In this document: positions 15,762-23,552 of the stretch, one piece after another
Layout: each line of letters begins with the position of its first letter
How positions within the stretch are numbered: position 1 is the stretch's first letter
Assembly (NCBI GenBank): GCA_036379955.1
Contig: DASVFR010000048.1
Coordinates: 62,001-126,000, forward strand
Direction: 5' to 3'
From: VRUE01 sp036379955
GTDB lineage: Bacteria; Actinomycetota; Thermoleophilia; Solirubrobacterales; 70-9
DNA: 64,000 bases
The notes under the pieces: generated by a model
What the model was told of the DNA's origin: nothing
The model's input: only the letters and a program-made list of their open reading frames with translations
The model's database searches: none
Program-made: the position numbers and the translations under genes

Positions 15762-16681
15762 CAGCCGAGCCTCCGCGCCAGCTGCCCGGCCGCCTCGACG
15801 CCGAGCTCGGGCTCGAAGAGGAAGGGGAGGGTCTTGACCGGCGCCTGCACGCGGCGGCGCAGGCGGGCGAGCTGGGCGCGCTGCGAGCGGGCCCGGTTGT
15901 GCTCGGAGAGCGCCGCGCGGGCGGCGGCGCGCACGGCGCCGTCCTCGCCCGCGGCGAGCTCGCCGAGCCGCTCGCTCTCCTCGTTGGCGAAGCGCTCCGG
16001 GTAGAGGCCGTTCATGTAGACGCGGTCGACCGCGACGCCGACCTCCTCGCGCAGGTCGCGCTCGAGCGCCGCCGACTCGTTGACCGGCATCTCCTCGGGC
16101 AGGGCGACGATCGCGACGCCGGTGTGCTCGTGGTCGACGATCAGGCGGTCGAGCTGCTGGGCCTGCGAGTGGATCGGGCCGACGCGGGCGATCGCGGCGA
16201 AGGTGCGCGGCGTCTGCAGGAAGCCGATCCCGTGCCCGGTGGCGGGGGCGTCGACGATCACCAGGTCGTACTTGCGCCCCCGCTTCACCTTGCGGTCGAG
16301 CTGGGCCAGCTCCCAGATCTTGCCGATCGTGACCAGCTCCTTCAGGCCCGGGGTCGCCGCGGTCAGGTAGGTGAAGATGCGGCTGCGAAAGAGCATGTCG
16401 CGCATCGCCCGCACCTTGAGCTGCAGCAGCACGTACTCGCGCATCGCCTCGTCGGGGTCGATCGAGATCGCCCACAGGTTCTCCGCCATCTCGACCTCGT
16501 GGAAGCCGACCTCGGCGTGCTCGAAGAAGCGTGAGGCGTTCTCCTGTGCGGCGACCTCGCAGACGATCGTCCGCTTGCCCTCGGCCGCGGCGCGCAGGCC
16601 GAGCGCCACGGCAACCGTGGTCTTGCCCACGCCGCCCTTGCCGGTGACGAAGACCAGGCGCTTGTCGAGAAGTTCGGTCAG
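15761..16681 (-). CDS. ArsA/Get3-like ATPase, first subunit (Rv3679/BagA-like)
   Basis: About 306 residues. It begins near LTELLDKRLVFVTGKGGVGKTT, with the Walker A KGGVGKTT and a switch segment VDAPATGHGIGFLQTPRTF. No ATG or GTG is close to the domain start. The frame runs up to an ATG at 16804, which would overlap the divergent parA gene. I favour CTG at 16681-16679, which has AGGA about 8 bases upstream, but this is uncertain. Forms an operon with the following ATPase gene. Confidence 0.82.
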   Translation of the reverse strand: MTELLDKRLVFVTGKGGVGKTTVAVALGLRAAAEGKRTIVCEVAAQENASRFFEHAEVGFHEVEMAENLWAISIDPDEAMREYVLLQLKVRAMRDMLFRSRIFTYLTAATPGLKELVTIGKIWELAQLDRKVKRGRKYDLVIVDAPATGHGIGFLQTPRTFAAIARVGPIHSQAQQLDRLIVDHEHTGVAIVALPEEMPVNESAALERDLREEVGVAVDRVYMNGLYPERFANEESERLGELAAGEDGAVRAAARAALSEHNRARSQRAQLARLRRRVQAPVKTLPFLFEPELGVEAAGQLARRLG

Positions 16682-16729
16682 CGGAGGATTCCTAGCAATT
16701 TCTGGGGAGAGCAGGAAAAGCGGGGGGCC

Positions 16730-17884
16730 ATGCGAATACCCGCTGCAATGGGATTCTTGAGCCGCAAGAGCAAGTTCAGAGAGCCGGTGGTCGAGGAGCA
16801 GCACCCGATCGTGGAGGAGCTGGAGGAGATGGAGGCGGCGGTGCCCGAGCCTTCTTCAGAGCCGCAGTCGCCGGCGGGTCCTGTCGCTGCAGGGGACCCA
16901 CCACCCCCTGCGGTCGCTAAAGCGTCCTCGGGGGCGGTGCCCCCTACAGCGCCACCCGCCGGAGAGGCGGAGATGAAAGATGCCCGAGCGCCGTCGGCCC
17001 CGGTATTTGAAGCTGAGGAGGCCGCGCCTGCTGAGCCGGAGAGGTTTATGCCGCGGGATTTGCTCGCTCCGTCCAGGCATGAGGTTGTCAGCGAGGAAGC
17101 TGAGCCCGAGGTGCCGGTTAAGACTGCTGAGGTGATTGCGTTTGCCAATCAGAAGGGCGGGGTCGCGAAGACGACTACGACGCTGAACCTTGCCGTGGCT
17201 TTTGCGGAGTCGGGGCATCGGGTTCTTTGCATCGACCTGGATCCGCAGGGGAACCTGACGATGAGCCAGGGGATCGATCCGGACCGGGTGGAAAAGAGCC
17301 TCTATGACGTGCTCGTCCACGACATGCCGATCTCCGAGATCATCCAGAAGCGGGAGATCGACATCGCCGTTGCCTCGATCGACCTGGCCGGAGCGGAGAT
17401 CGCGATGAGCACCAAGATCGGCCGCGAGCGCTCGTTGGAGAAGGCGCTCAAGGAGGTGGCCGGCGACTACGACTTCGTCTGCATCGACACGCCGCCCAGC
17501 CTCGGCCTGCTGACGATCAACGCCCTGACCGCCGCCAACAAGGTGATCGTGCCCGTCCAGTGCGAGTACCTCTCGATGCGCGGCCTCGTGCAGCTGCAGA
17601 ACACGCTGAAGATGATCCAGGAGAACCTCAACCCCGACGTGCGGATCGAGGGCATCCTGCCCACCATGCTCGACACGCGCACCGTGCACGCCAAGGAGGC
17701 GATCGAGATCCTCGAAGAGAATTTCGGCGACCTCGTCTTCAAGTCGCGAATCCGCAAGGCGATCAAGTTCGCCGAGGCCCCCGTCAAAGGCGCCAGCGTG
17801 CTCAAGTACGATCCTCAAGGGAACGCTGCGGGCTACTACCGCGACTTGGCGAAGGAGGTTCTGGCACATGAGTCGGCGCAATAA
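16730..17884 (+). CDS. parA: ParA/Soj-family partition ATPase with disordered N-terminal extension
   Basis: 384 residues. The catalytic domain starts only at about residue 134 (EVIAFANQKGGVAKTTT), with deviant Walker A KGGVAKTTT, Walker A' CIDLDPQGNLT and Walker B VCIDTPPSLGLLTINAL. The first ~133 residues are acidic, Pro/Ala-rich and low-complexity, and include a segment encoded by a dispersed DNA repeat (16871-16962). ParA positions DNA or protein cargo by ATP-dependent patterning. No parB lies beside it; instead ftsZ follows with a 17-base overlap. MinD- or cargo-positioning ParA (McdA-like) roles are alternatives to chromosome segregation. Confidence 0.88.
   Translation: MRIPAAMGFLSRKSKFREPVVEEQHPIVEELEEMEAAVPEPSSEPQSPAGPVAAGDPPPPAVAKASSGAVPPTAPPAGEAEMKDARAPSAPVFEAEEAAPAEPERFMPRDLLAPSRHEVVSEEAEPEVPVKTAEVIAFANQKGGVAKTTTTLNLAVAFAESGHRVLCIDLDPQGNLTMSQGIDPDRVEKSLYDVLVHDMPISEIIQKREIDIAVASIDLAGAEIAMSTKIGRERSLEKALKEVAGDYDFVCIDTPPSLGLLTINALTAANKVIVPVQCEYLSMRGLVQLQNTLKMIQENLNPDVRIEGILPTMLDTRTVHAKEAIEILEENFGDLVFKSRIRKAIKFAEAPVKGASVLKYDPQGNAAGYYRDLAKEVLAHESAQ
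16871..16962 (+). repeat. Dispersed fold-back repeat, copy A (inside parA)
   Basis: 92 bases bounded by CCGGCGGGT and its complement ACCCGCCGG. It matches the reverse complement of copy C (34089-34180) at 84 of 92 positions without gaps, and shares both ends with copy B (17955-18034). It has further internal inverted repeats and the small centre CGCTAAAGCG, so one strand folds into a long hairpin. It is read in frame as PAGPVAAG...TAPPAGEAE within the disordered region of ParA. Confidence 0.85.
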
Positions 17885-19286
17885 GCGGGCCAGTATGCGC
17901 GAGGGGCCTCTTTCCGACCTTTTTCGGTCTACTACCGAGGACGAAGACACCCAGCCGGCGGGTCCTGCCGCGGGGCAGGACTCCTCGTCCTCGCACGCTG
18001 CGGGCGAGGAGCCCAGCCCCACGCCACCCGCCGGAGAGGCGGATTCGGCGCAGGGACCGGAGAGCTCCTCTCTCGATGAGCTTCATTCATCTGAGACGCC
18101 TCCCGAGCGATTGAAAAGAGTCTTCTCCGAGGAGCCTCGCCAGCGTCGGGAGGTTGAGCCGGTTGTGGAAGCGCCGCGGTATGGGCGGGAGGAGCCGGAG
18201 TACGAGCCGCCGGGGAGCGGGGAGCCGCATCAGCCGGTGATCAGGGTCGTCGGGGTCGGCGGCGGCGGCGTCAACGCCGTCAACCGCATGGTCGAGGCGC
18301 GGATCCCGGGCGTCGAGTTCATGGCCGTCAACACCGACCTGCAGTCCCTACAGCTCTGCGTCGCCGACGTCACCGTCCACATCGGCGAAGAGCAGACGCG
18401 CGGTCTCGGGGCCGGCGCCGACGCCGGAGTCGGCCACCGCTCGGCCTTCGAGGAGCAGGACAAGATCAAGCGCCTGCTCAAGGGTTCCGACATGGTCTTC
18501 GTCGCCGCCGGTGCCGGCGGTGGCACCGGCACCGGCGCCGCCCCCGTGATCGCCCGCCTCGCCCGCGAGGTTGGCGCGCTCACCGTCGGCATCGTCACCA
18601 AGCCGTTCAGCTTCGAGGGCAGCCGCCGCGGCAGCCAGGCCAGCAAGGGAATCGAGGAACTCGCCAGCGAGGTCGACACCCTGATCGTCGTCCCCAACGA
18701 CCGCCTGCTCGAGGTGCTCGACCAGCAGACCTCGATGGTCGAGGCCTTCCAGGTCGCCGACGACGTCCTGCGCCAGGGCGTGCAGGGCATCTCCGACCTG
18801 GTCACGCTGCCCGCCGTCATCAACCTCGACTTCGCCGACGTGCGCACGATCATGTCCGAGGCCGGCCGGGCGCTGCTCGGGATCGGCATGGGCCACGGCG
18901 AGGGCCGGGCGCTGCTCGCCGCCGAAAAAGCCATCTCCTCGCCGCTGCTGGAGACCTCGATGGAGGGCGCCCGCGCGATCCTGCTCTCGATCACCGGCGG
19001 CGCCGACCTCTCGCTGGTCGAGGTCAGCGAGGCCGCGCAGCTGGTCGGCGAGGCGGCCCATCCCGATGCCAACATCATCTTCGGCGCCAACGTCGACGAG
19101 GAGCTTTCCGACCAGGTCTGGGTGACGGTCGTCGCCACCCGCTTCGACGGTCGCCCCGCGCCCAAGCGCAACGTCGCCGAGCCGACGATCCGCCGCACCT
19201 CCGACGCGGGCCGCGGTCGCCTGCCCCGCAGCGAGAAAGCCGGCGACCTCGGCACGCTCGAAGTCCCCGAGTTCCTTCCCGGCTGA
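17868..19286 (+). CDS. ftsZ: Cell division protein FtsZ with ~120-residue N-terminal extension
   Basis: 472 residues. The tubulin-like GTPase begins near residue 122 (VIRVVGVGGGGVNAVNRM) and shows GGGTGTG, the T7 loop LPAVINLDFADVRTIM, and a conserved C-terminal peptide GTLEVPEFLPG that would bind division partners. FtsZ normally has 10-30 residues before the core. Here ~120 disordered residues are added, part of which is encoded by repeat copy B. The start is strongly supported by AAGGAGG at 17852-17858, 9 bases before ATG, so the extension is probably translated. The start lies within parA (17-base overlap), implying co-translation. Whether this is the only ftsZ of the genome cannot be told. 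Confidence 0.93.
   Translation: MSRRNKRASMREGPLSDLFRSTTEDEDTQPAGPAAGQDSSSSHAAGEEPSPTPPAGEADSAQGPESSSLDELHSSETPPERLKRVFSEEPRQRREVEPVVEAPRYGREEPEYEPPGSGEPHQPVIRVVGVGGGGVNAVNRMVEARIPGVEFMAVNTDLQSLQLCVADVTVHIGEEQTRGLGAGADAGVGHRSAFEEQDKIKRLLKGSDMVFVAAGAGGGTGTGAAPVIARLAREVGALTVGIVTKPFSFEGSRRGSQASKGIEELASEVDTLIVVPNDRLLEVLDQQTSMVEAFQVADDVLRQGVQGISDLVTLPAVINLDFADVRTIMSEAGRALLGIGMGHGEGRALLAAEKAISSPLLETSMEGARAILLSITGGADLSLVEVSEAAQLVGEAAHPDANIIFGANVDEELSDQVWVTVVATRFDGRPAPKRNVAEPTIRRTSDAGRGRLPRSEKAGDLGTLEVPEFLPG
17955..18034 (+). repeat. Dispersed fold-back repeat, copy B (inside ftsZ)
   Basis: 80 bases with the same boundaries as copy A (CCGGCGGGTCCTG... and ...GCCACCCGCCGG followed by AGAGGCGG) but a different centre that forms its own hairpins (CCTGCCGCGGGGCAGG; CTCCTCG...GCGAGGAG). 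It is read in the same frame as copy A, giving PAGPAAGQ...TPPAGEAD. Shared ends with a divergent, compensatory centre suggest structural conservation or independent internal change. Confidence 0.75.
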
Positions 19287-19295
19287 GCCGGGACC

Positions 19296-20801
19296 ATGAG
19301 CGGGGTCGTCGCTGCCGGGCATCCCGCCACCGCTGAGGCCGGGGCCGATGCGCTGCGCCGCGGCGGCAACGCGGTCGACGCCGCCGTCTGCGCCGTGCTC
19401 GCCTCCTTTGCGGCCGAGAGCCCGCTGACTGGCTTCGGCGCCGGGGGCTTCATGATGGTGCACCGGGGAGCCGAGACTGCCCTCATCGACTTCTTCGTCG
19501 CGGCCCCCGGCAGGGACGGGATCGAGCGCGGCGCCGAGCTGGTCCCCGTGCCGGTTCACTTCGACGCCGAGACCGTGCAGACGTTCTACGTCGGCCCGGC
19601 CTCCTGCGGGGTGCCCGGCACGGCTGCCGGCCTGGAGGAGGCGCTGAGCCGCTTCGGCACGATGCCGCTGTCAGAGCTGGTCGTGCACGGCGTCCGCCTC
19701 GCCCGCGAGGGCGCCCCGGTCAACGCCCAGCAGGCCTACATCCTCGACATCCTCGAACCGATCCACGCCCGGCTGCAGGGCACGCGCGAGCTCTACGCCC
19801 CCGCGGGGCGCACGCTCCGCGACGGCGAGACGATCCGCTTCCCGGAGCTGGCCGGGGCGCTCGAACGCTTCGCCGCCGAAGGCGCCGAGCCGTTCTACCG
19901 CGGTGAGGTCGCGGCGGCGCTGAGCGAGTTCGTCGTCGAGGGCGGGGGCACCCTCGGGCCGGCCGACCTCGCCGCCTACGAGGCCGTCGCGCGGCGTCCG
20001 ATACGGACCGGGTTCCGGGGCGCCGAGGTGCTGACCAACCCGCCCCCGTCCTCGGGCGGCATCCTGATCGCCTACTGCCTCGGCCTGCTCGAGCGGCTGG
20101 GGGAGAGCAGCGGTCCCGAGCAGCTGGTCGCCGCGATGGGCGCCGCCAACGATGCGCGCGGCGAGGCCTTCGCTGAGGCGCTCTATGACGAGGGGCTGGA
20201 GGAGAGCCTGCTCGCCCCCGCAGCCCTCGACTTGAAGGCCGGCGACCTGCTCGGCTCGACGACCCACATCGCGGTGCTCGATGCCGACGGCATGTGCGCC
20301 AGCGTCACCTGCTCCAATGGCTCGGGGTCGGGCGTGCTGGTCCCCGGCACCGGCGTGATCCTCAACAACATGCTCGGCGAGGAGGACCTCAACCCGCTCG
20401 GCTTCCACGCGATTGCCCCCGGCCAGCGCGTGCCCTCGATGATGGCGCCGACGGTGGTCCTGCGTGACGGCGAGATCGAGCTCGGCCTGGGCAGCGCCGG
20501 GTCGAACCGGATCCGCTCGGCGATCCTGCAGACGATCGTGCGTGCGGTCGAGCAGGGGATGCCGGCGGAGGAGGCGGTGCGGGCGCCGCGCCTGCACTAC
20601 GAGGCTGGGCTCGTCCAGGCCGAGCCGGGGATCGACGAGGCCGCGCTGGCGCGGATCGAGGAGCGCGGAACCCCGGTCCTGCGCCGCCCGGCGATCAACC
20701 TCTTCTTCGGTGGCGTGCAAGCGGTCGCCCGCGATCCCGTCAGCGGGGCGCTGAGCGGCGGCGGCGACCCGCGCCGTGGCGGTAGCGTGGCGAGCGCATG
20801 A
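19296..20801 (+). CDS. ggt: Gamma-glutamyltransferase family protein
   Basis: 501 residues, starting 9 bases after ftsZ. The N-terminal part has VVAAGHPATAEAGADALRRGGNAVDAA. The autoprocessing/nucleophile motif is GSTTHIAVLDADG (Thr about 320), followed by GSGSGVLVPGTGVILNNMLGEED and a glycine-rich segment GLGSAGSNRIRSAI. No signal peptide is seen, whereas classical GGTs are exported, so this may be a cytosolic relative acting on glutamyl or acyl-amide substrates. The proenzyme would cleave before Thr. Precise substrate unknown. Confidence 0.88.
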   Translation: MSGVVAAGHPATAEAGADALRRGGNAVDAAVCAVLASFAAESPLTGFGAGGFMMVHRGAETALIDFFVAAPGRDGIERGAELVPVPVHFDAETVQTFYVGPASCGVPGTAAGLEEALSRFGTMPLSELVVHGVRLAREGAPVNAQQAYILDILEPIHARLQGTRELYAPAGRTLRDGETIRFPELAGALERFAAEGAEPFYRGEVAAALSEFVVEGGGTLGPADLAAYEAVARRPIRTGFRGAEVLTNPPPSSGGILIAYCLGLLERLGESSGPEQLVAAMGAANDARGEAFAEALYDEGLEESLLAPAALDLKAGDLLGSTTHIAVLDADGMCASVTCSNGSGSGVLVPGTGVILNNMLGEEDLNPLGFHAIAPGQRVPSMMAPTVVLRDGEIELGLGSAGSNRIRSAILQTIVRAVEQGMPAEEAVRAPRLHYEAGLVQAEPGIDEAALARIEERGTPVLRRPAINLFFGGVQAVARDPVSGALSGGGDPRRGGSVASA

Positions 20802-21910
20802 CCGATTTCGAGGCAGAGGGGCTGCTCGACGGCGTCGAGGGCGAGGCGCGAAAGGCGCGGCTGGCGCTGCTCGAGCAGCTGACCGGTGAAGGCGTGCCGA
20901 TCGAGGAGCTGCGCGAGGCCGTCGCCGCCGGTCGCCTCACCTTGCTTCCGGTCGAGCGCGGCATCGCCGGCGACGGCGCCCGCTACACCCCGCGCGAGGT
21001 CGCCGAGCTCTCGGGCGGCGACCTGGAGCTGCTGCAGCGTGCCAGTGCCGCCCTCGGGATTCCCTACCCCGACCCCGACGAGCCCGCCCTGCATGAGGCC
21101 GACCTGCAGGCGGCGCGACGGGTGAAGGCGTTCCTCGACGCCGGCCTGCCCGAAGACGGCATCCTGCAGGTCGCGCGGACGATCGGCATGGCGACGGCGC
21201 GCATCGCGGAGGCCAACCGCGAGCTCATGGTCCGAACCCTGATGCAGCCGGGCGACACCGAGCGCGATCTCGCCCTGCGCTTCTCCGGCGCCGCCGAGCA
21301 CATGCTGCCGATCTTCGAGCCGATGCTGCTCTACGCCCAGCGCGCCCACCTGCTCGAGCAGATCCGCCGCGACGTGATCGGCACCGCCGATCTCGCCTCG
21401 GGAGAGCTCGGCGCGACGACCGAGGTCTCGATCTGCTTCGCCGACCTCGTCGGCTTCACCAAGCTCGGCGAGGAGATCGACCCCGAAGAGCTGGGCATGG
21501 TCGCCGGTCGCCTCGAGGAGCTGGCGAGCGCGGTGGCGGAGCCTCCGGTGCGGCTGGTGAAGACGATCGGCGACGCGGCGATGCTCGTCTGCGCCGAGGC
21601 CGAGACGATGACCGATGCCGCCCTGCGCCTGGTCGAGGCCGCCGAGGAGGAAGGCGAGGAGTTCCCTCGCCTGCGTGCCGGAATCGCTCGCGGGCCCGCG
21701 GTGACGCAGACCGGCGACTATTACGGCCGCTGCGTCAACCTCGCCAGCCGCATCACCGCGGTCGCCAAGCCCGGCAGCGTCCTCGTCGACCAGGCGACGA
21801 AGGACGCGACCCCCAAGGCCTTCGAGTACTCCTTCGCCGGCGAGCGCCGCCTCAAGGGCTTCGACGCCCGCGTCAAGCTCTTCCGCGTCCGCCGCGGCGA
21901 GAATGCATGA
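20798..21910 (+). CDS. Class III adenylate cyclase with Rv1264-type regulatory domain
   Basis: 370 residues. The N-terminal ~190 residues resemble the helical autoinhibitory domain of mycobacterial Rv1264/Rv2212 cyclases (LEQLTGEGVPIEELREAV, LTLLPVERGI), which is pH-sensing in Rv1264. The catalytic domain starts near 207: metal ligands CFADLVGFT (Asp about 215) and IGDAAM (Asp about 257), transition-state region YYGRCVNLASRI. Soluble. The ATG overlaps the ggt stop (ATGA). The stop codon lies within a HipB-type palindrome. Product cAMP; substrate specificity not checked residue by residue. Confidence 0.9.
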   Translation: MTDFEAEGLLDGVEGEARKARLALLEQLTGEGVPIEELREAVAAGRLTLLPVERGIAGDGARYTPREVAELSGGDLELLQRASAALGIPYPDPDEPALHEADLQAARRVKAFLDAGLPEDGILQVARTIGMATARIAEANRELMVRTLMQPGDTERDLALRFSGAAEHMLPIFEPMLLYAQRAHLLEQIRRDVIGTADLASGELGATTEVSICFADLVGFTKLGEEIDPEELGMVAGRLEELASAVAEPPVRLVKTIGDAAMLVCAEAETMTDAALRLVEAAEEEGEEFPRLRAGIARGPAVTQTGDYYGRCVNLASRITAVAKPGSVLVDQATKDATPKAFEYSFAGERRLKGFDARVKLFRVRRGENA

Positions 21911-22014
21911 TCATGCATATCACTAGAATTAATGGCTCGCAGGAGCACGATATGCACGATCACTCATAAATATCCCTTCCTCGGCGCTTCTGTAAGATAT
22001 GCGTGATCGTGCAT
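21903..22014 (+). promoter_or_regulatory. hipBA operator array and promoter
   Basis: Three related sites: a perfect 16-base palindrome ATGCATGATCATGCAT (21903-21918, containing the cyclase stop) and a 12-base inverted pair, ATGCACGATCAC (21952-21963) and GTGATCGTGCAT (22003-22014). They share ATGCA-GATCA. A -10-like TAAGAT (21993-21998) lies between the pair. They precede the hipB start and are the likely binding sites for HipB autorepression. Confidence 0.65.
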
Positions 22015-22038
22015 GGGAAGCTGGATTCGGCTGGGCGA

Positions 22039-22260
22039 ATGGCAACGCAGATCGGCGGGGCGGTTCGGGCCGCTCGCCTCGCGACGGGGTTGCGCCAGGA
22101 CGAGGTCGCGTTGGCGGCCGGGGTGAGCACCCGTGCGATCCACCAGATCGAGCACGGCAAGCCAACCAGCCGCCTCGACAGCGTTGTGCCGGTCCTTGAG
22201 GTGCTCGGCCTCGAGCTGACAGTCTCCGAGCGCGGCCAAGCGCCGGTGCAGGGCCGATGA
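22039..22260 (+). CDS. hipB: HipB-like XRE antitoxin
   Basis: 73 residues from ATG 22039. The frame extends to GTG 22003, but that codon lies inside an operator arm. Helix-turn-helix: RAARLATGLRQDEVALAAGV and STRAIHQIEHGKPTSRL, the typical HipB core. Its stop overlaps the hipA start (ATGA). It should neutralise HipA and repress the operon. Confidence 0.85.
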   Translation: MATQIGGAVRAARLATGLRQDEVALAAGVSTRAIHQIEHGKPTSRLDSVVPVLEVLGLELTVSERGQAPVQGR

Positions 22261-23549
22261 CGTCTCGATCCAACTCGCCGCTCCGCCGGCGGTGGGTTCC
22301 ACCGCGACCCGGAGCCAAGCTTACGGTCTTCCGCAATGGCCGAAGCGTCGGAACGCTCGAGAAGCGGGGTCCCTCGCGCTACCGCTTCGCGTATTCGGAA
22401 AAAGTTGAGACCGCCCTCTCCGTGTCGCTTCCACTGCGGGAGAAGGCCTACGGGCCGAGCGAATCCGCGCCCTTTTTCGAGGGTCTTCTGCCGGAGGGCT
22501 CGGTGCGGAGGACGATTGCGGAGAGATTCCGTCTCAGCGAGGGGGATGGCTTTGGCTTGCTCGCCGCGCTGGGCGCCGACTGCGCGGGAGCGGTCGTGCT
22601 GCTGCCCGAAGGCGAGCAACCGGATGGCGAGCGGGACACCTCGGTGCGGGTGCTTGGGGAGGACGAGTTGAGCGCGCTGGTCGATGAGCTTCCACGCCAT
22701 CCACTTGGCGTCGATCTAGAGCCGGGAGACGTGCGGCTCAGCCTCGGAGGCGTCCAAGACAAGCTCGTCCTCGTGCGGCTTGCTTCGGGGGAGTTCGGGC
22801 AGCCGCTTGGCGGGGCCCCTAGCACCTGCCTGCTGAAGCCCGACTACGGTCGCTATGAGGACCTCGCGGTCAACGAGGCTTTCTGCATGCGGGCCGCCGC
22901 CGGGGCTGGCCTCGATGTCGCAGTCACCGAGCTGATTCGGATTGGCGCTACGCCCTGTCTCTACGTCGAGCGCTTCGATCGCGAGGAGGGTGGCGAAGGA
23001 CGGGTCTTTCGTCTTCACCAAGAGGACGTTTGCCAGGCGCTCGGCATCCTGCCGTCAGCGAAGTACGAAGCGAGCGGCGGTCCATCCGTCGCTCAGGTCG
23101 TCGCCCTGCTCCGCGGCCTCGGCAGCGCCCTAGCGGCCCTCGACGTCAATCGCTTCCTCAAGGCCGTTCTGCTCAACTTCCTGCTCGGGAACAGCGACGC
23201 TCACGGCAAGAACTTTGCTCTGCTCTATGACCGCTCAGCCGGCGTGAGGCTGGCCCCGCTGTACGACCTCGTCTCGACGGCCGTATATCCGGAGCTGACC
23301 CCGCGAATGGCGATGTCGATTGGCGGAGCCGAAATCCCGGAGGAGGTCGATGTGGCGGCGTGGGACCGGCTGGCCAAAGCGAGCGGCCTCGGGGGGCAGC
23401 TACCCGCGCTGCTCAAGCGCTGGGCAGCGGACGTGATCGTCGGCGTGCAGGAAGCTCGACAGACGGCGCTCGAAGAGGGTTGGCACCGCCCGGTGATCGA
23501 CCGGATCGTCGAGGGCTGCTGGGCTCGTCGCACCCAGTTGGGGGTTTAG
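22257..23549 (+). CDS. hipA: HipA-family Ser/Thr kinase toxin
   Basis: 430 residues, normal length for HipA. Visible motifs: FFEGLLPEG in the N-terminal domain, the Gly-rich loop SLGGVQDKL with the candidate autophosphorylated Ser (about 160), the ATP-binding Lys in CLLKPD, YVERFDR, HQEDVCQALG, the catalytic LGNSDAHGKNFALL (Asp about 313), and LAPLYDLVST in the place of DFG. E. coli HipA phosphorylates glutamyl-tRNA synthetase and induces dormancy; this protein has all the key motifs and is probably active. The target is not predictable. Confidence 0.92.
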   Translation: MTSRSNSPLRRRWVPPRPGAKLTVFRNGRSVGTLEKRGPSRYRFAYSEKVETALSVSLPLREKAYGPSESAPFFEGLLPEGSVRRTIAERFRLSEGDGFGLLAALGADCAGAVVLLPEGEQPDGERDTSVRVLGEDELSALVDELPRHPLGVDLEPGDVRLSLGGVQDKLVLVRLASGEFGQPLGGAPSTCLLKPDYGRYEDLAVNEAFCMRAAAGAGLDVAVTELIRIGATPCLYVERFDREEGGEGRVFRLHQEDVCQALGILPSAKYEASGGPSVAQVVALLRGLGSALAALDVNRFLKAVLLNFLLGNSDAHGKNFALLYDRSAGVRLAPLYDLVSTAVYPELTPRMAMSIGGAEIPEEVDVAAWDRLAKASGLGGQLPALLKRWAADVIVGVQEARQTALEEGWHRPVIDRIVEGCWARRTQLGV

Positions 23550-23552
23550 CCC

